DNA of 44,426 nucleotides from IMG/VR virus record IMGVR_UViG_3300005581_000030, positions 1-44,426 of that record. One strand, given 5' to 3'. Source of the DNA: a virus. The notes under the pieces are model-generated. The model searched no databases, was not told the DNA's origin, and saw nothing but the letters and a program-made list of their open reading frames with translations. Both the position numbers and the translations under genes were made by a program. Of this stretch, positions 43,927 to 44,426 are shown piece by piece (the first letter of the stretch is position 1; each line of letters starts with the position of its first letter).

Positions 43927-44426
43927 GCCTCGACTGGCATCTCCCTTGCAACGAGAACACGGCTAAACATCACGGCAAAGAATTGCCCCACGAACACTTC
44001 CAATACCTCACCAGCGAGGGAGAGATGTGCAATTGGGTCGAAGCAACCTGCTTGGTGTGGACGCAACTAGGTTTGCAGTATGACACTGCGAACAATCCGC
44101 TCAATGAAGACAACTTCAAAGAGGCTCACCGCCGACTTAACATTATGAACGACCTAGGATGGACTAACACATTCCATGTCGGAGATAAGAAACATAAGTT
44201 GCGACCAACAGACTTACTAAATCTGTGGGGCTTGCACACGAATGTTTCGCATAAGTCCAAGCGAGAATGGAACGATTGGCTCATTAAAGCACTATCACGA
44301 GAAGCAGGAGACGACCTAGGTTCATTTCGACGCAACCACGAGATGACCAAGGAAGACCCAAGCCTTGAGAACATGTCGCTTTACGATGCAGTCAAAAAGA
44401 TTGCTGATGCCGAGGCAATTAAGCCT
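43923..44426 (+). CDS. N-terminal part of junction-spanning hypothetical protein
   Basis: Starts MSLDWHLPCNENTAKHHGKELPHE and runs open to the end of the window, continuing in frame at base 1 and stopping at 81, about 189 residues in all. Not recognised. It appears soluble, with several Trp and His residues and the segment 'EDNFKEAHRRLNIMNDLGWTNTFHVGDKKHKLRPTDLL'. It starts in an ATGA overlap with the zinc-knuckle peptide, so the two are probably co-translated. Confidence 0.7.
   Translation, partial: MSLDWHLPCNENTAKHHGKELPHEHFQYLTSEGEMCNWVEATCLVWTQLGLQYDTANNPLNEDNFKEAHRRLNIMNDLGWTNTFHVGDKKHKLRPTDLLNLWGLHTNVSHKSKREWNDWLIKALSREAGDDLGSFRRNHEMTKEDPSLENMSLYDAVKKIADAEAIKP
44412..44426. repeat. 15-bp terminal direct repeat, right copy
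   Basis: Identical to bases 1-15. Removing one copy gives a circle of 44,411 bp and restores an uninterrupted gene across the join. Confidence 0.85.

Overview
The window is one complete genome unit of a tailed, podovirus-like bacteriophage. The first and last 15 bases are identical, and an open frame entering at position 1 is the exact in-frame continuation of the gene running off the right end. Joined there, the circle is 44,411 bp. The short-tailed type is inferred from the order TerL, portal, scaffold, DUF5309-like capsid, tail adaptor/nozzle, fibres, then three successive ejection-type proteins, with no sheath or tape-measure gene. I see no integrase or CI-like repressor, so a strictly lytic lifestyle is likely. 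The host is not identifiable. Shine-Dalgarno sites are almost absent and many starts follow A/C-rich (CAA)n leaders, which points to a host with SD-independent initiation.

Layout. (1) About 42.0 kb through the junction to 4.2 kb, + strand: small accessory, probably early genes (acidic protein, GP88 family, zinc-knuckle peptide, DUF932, a Mgld-start phage family, a ribbon-helix-helix regulator and two tiny membrane peptides). They fall into short operons, three of which start from a shared promoter-like element. (2) 4.17-4.47 kb: non-coding, with a UNCG-capped hairpin and G-run repeats. (3) 4.5-35.1 kb, + strand: virion and lysis module, including tRNA-Thr, a homing endonuclease, a 3,655-residue protein that fills a quarter of the genome, a holin and a spanin-like lipoprotein. 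(4) 41.4-35.2 kb, - strand: replication and recombination operon (RusA resolvase, RecE-type exonuclease, O-like initiator, DnaC-like loader, secreted lytic transglycosylase, ERF annealing protein, tRNA-Arg, metallophosphoesterase and small genes). A hairpin separates the converging modules 3 and 4.

How it works together. The phage encodes no DNA polymerase, primase, replicative helicase or RNA polymerase that I can recognise. The initiator and loader pair should therefore recruit host DnaB, as lambda O/P does. In support, the initiator gene contains G-run iterons followed by an AT-rich tract in its linker-coding region. A second copy of the same iteron plus AT-rich arrangement lies 9 kb away on the circle, in opposite orientation, in front of the late module. 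This pair of origin-like loci is the most interesting structure in the window. The exonuclease, ERF and RusA form a recombination set that could produce concatemers for packaging. The two tRNAs (ACA and AGA codons) fit the codon choice of the late genes, which differs visibly from that of the early genes.
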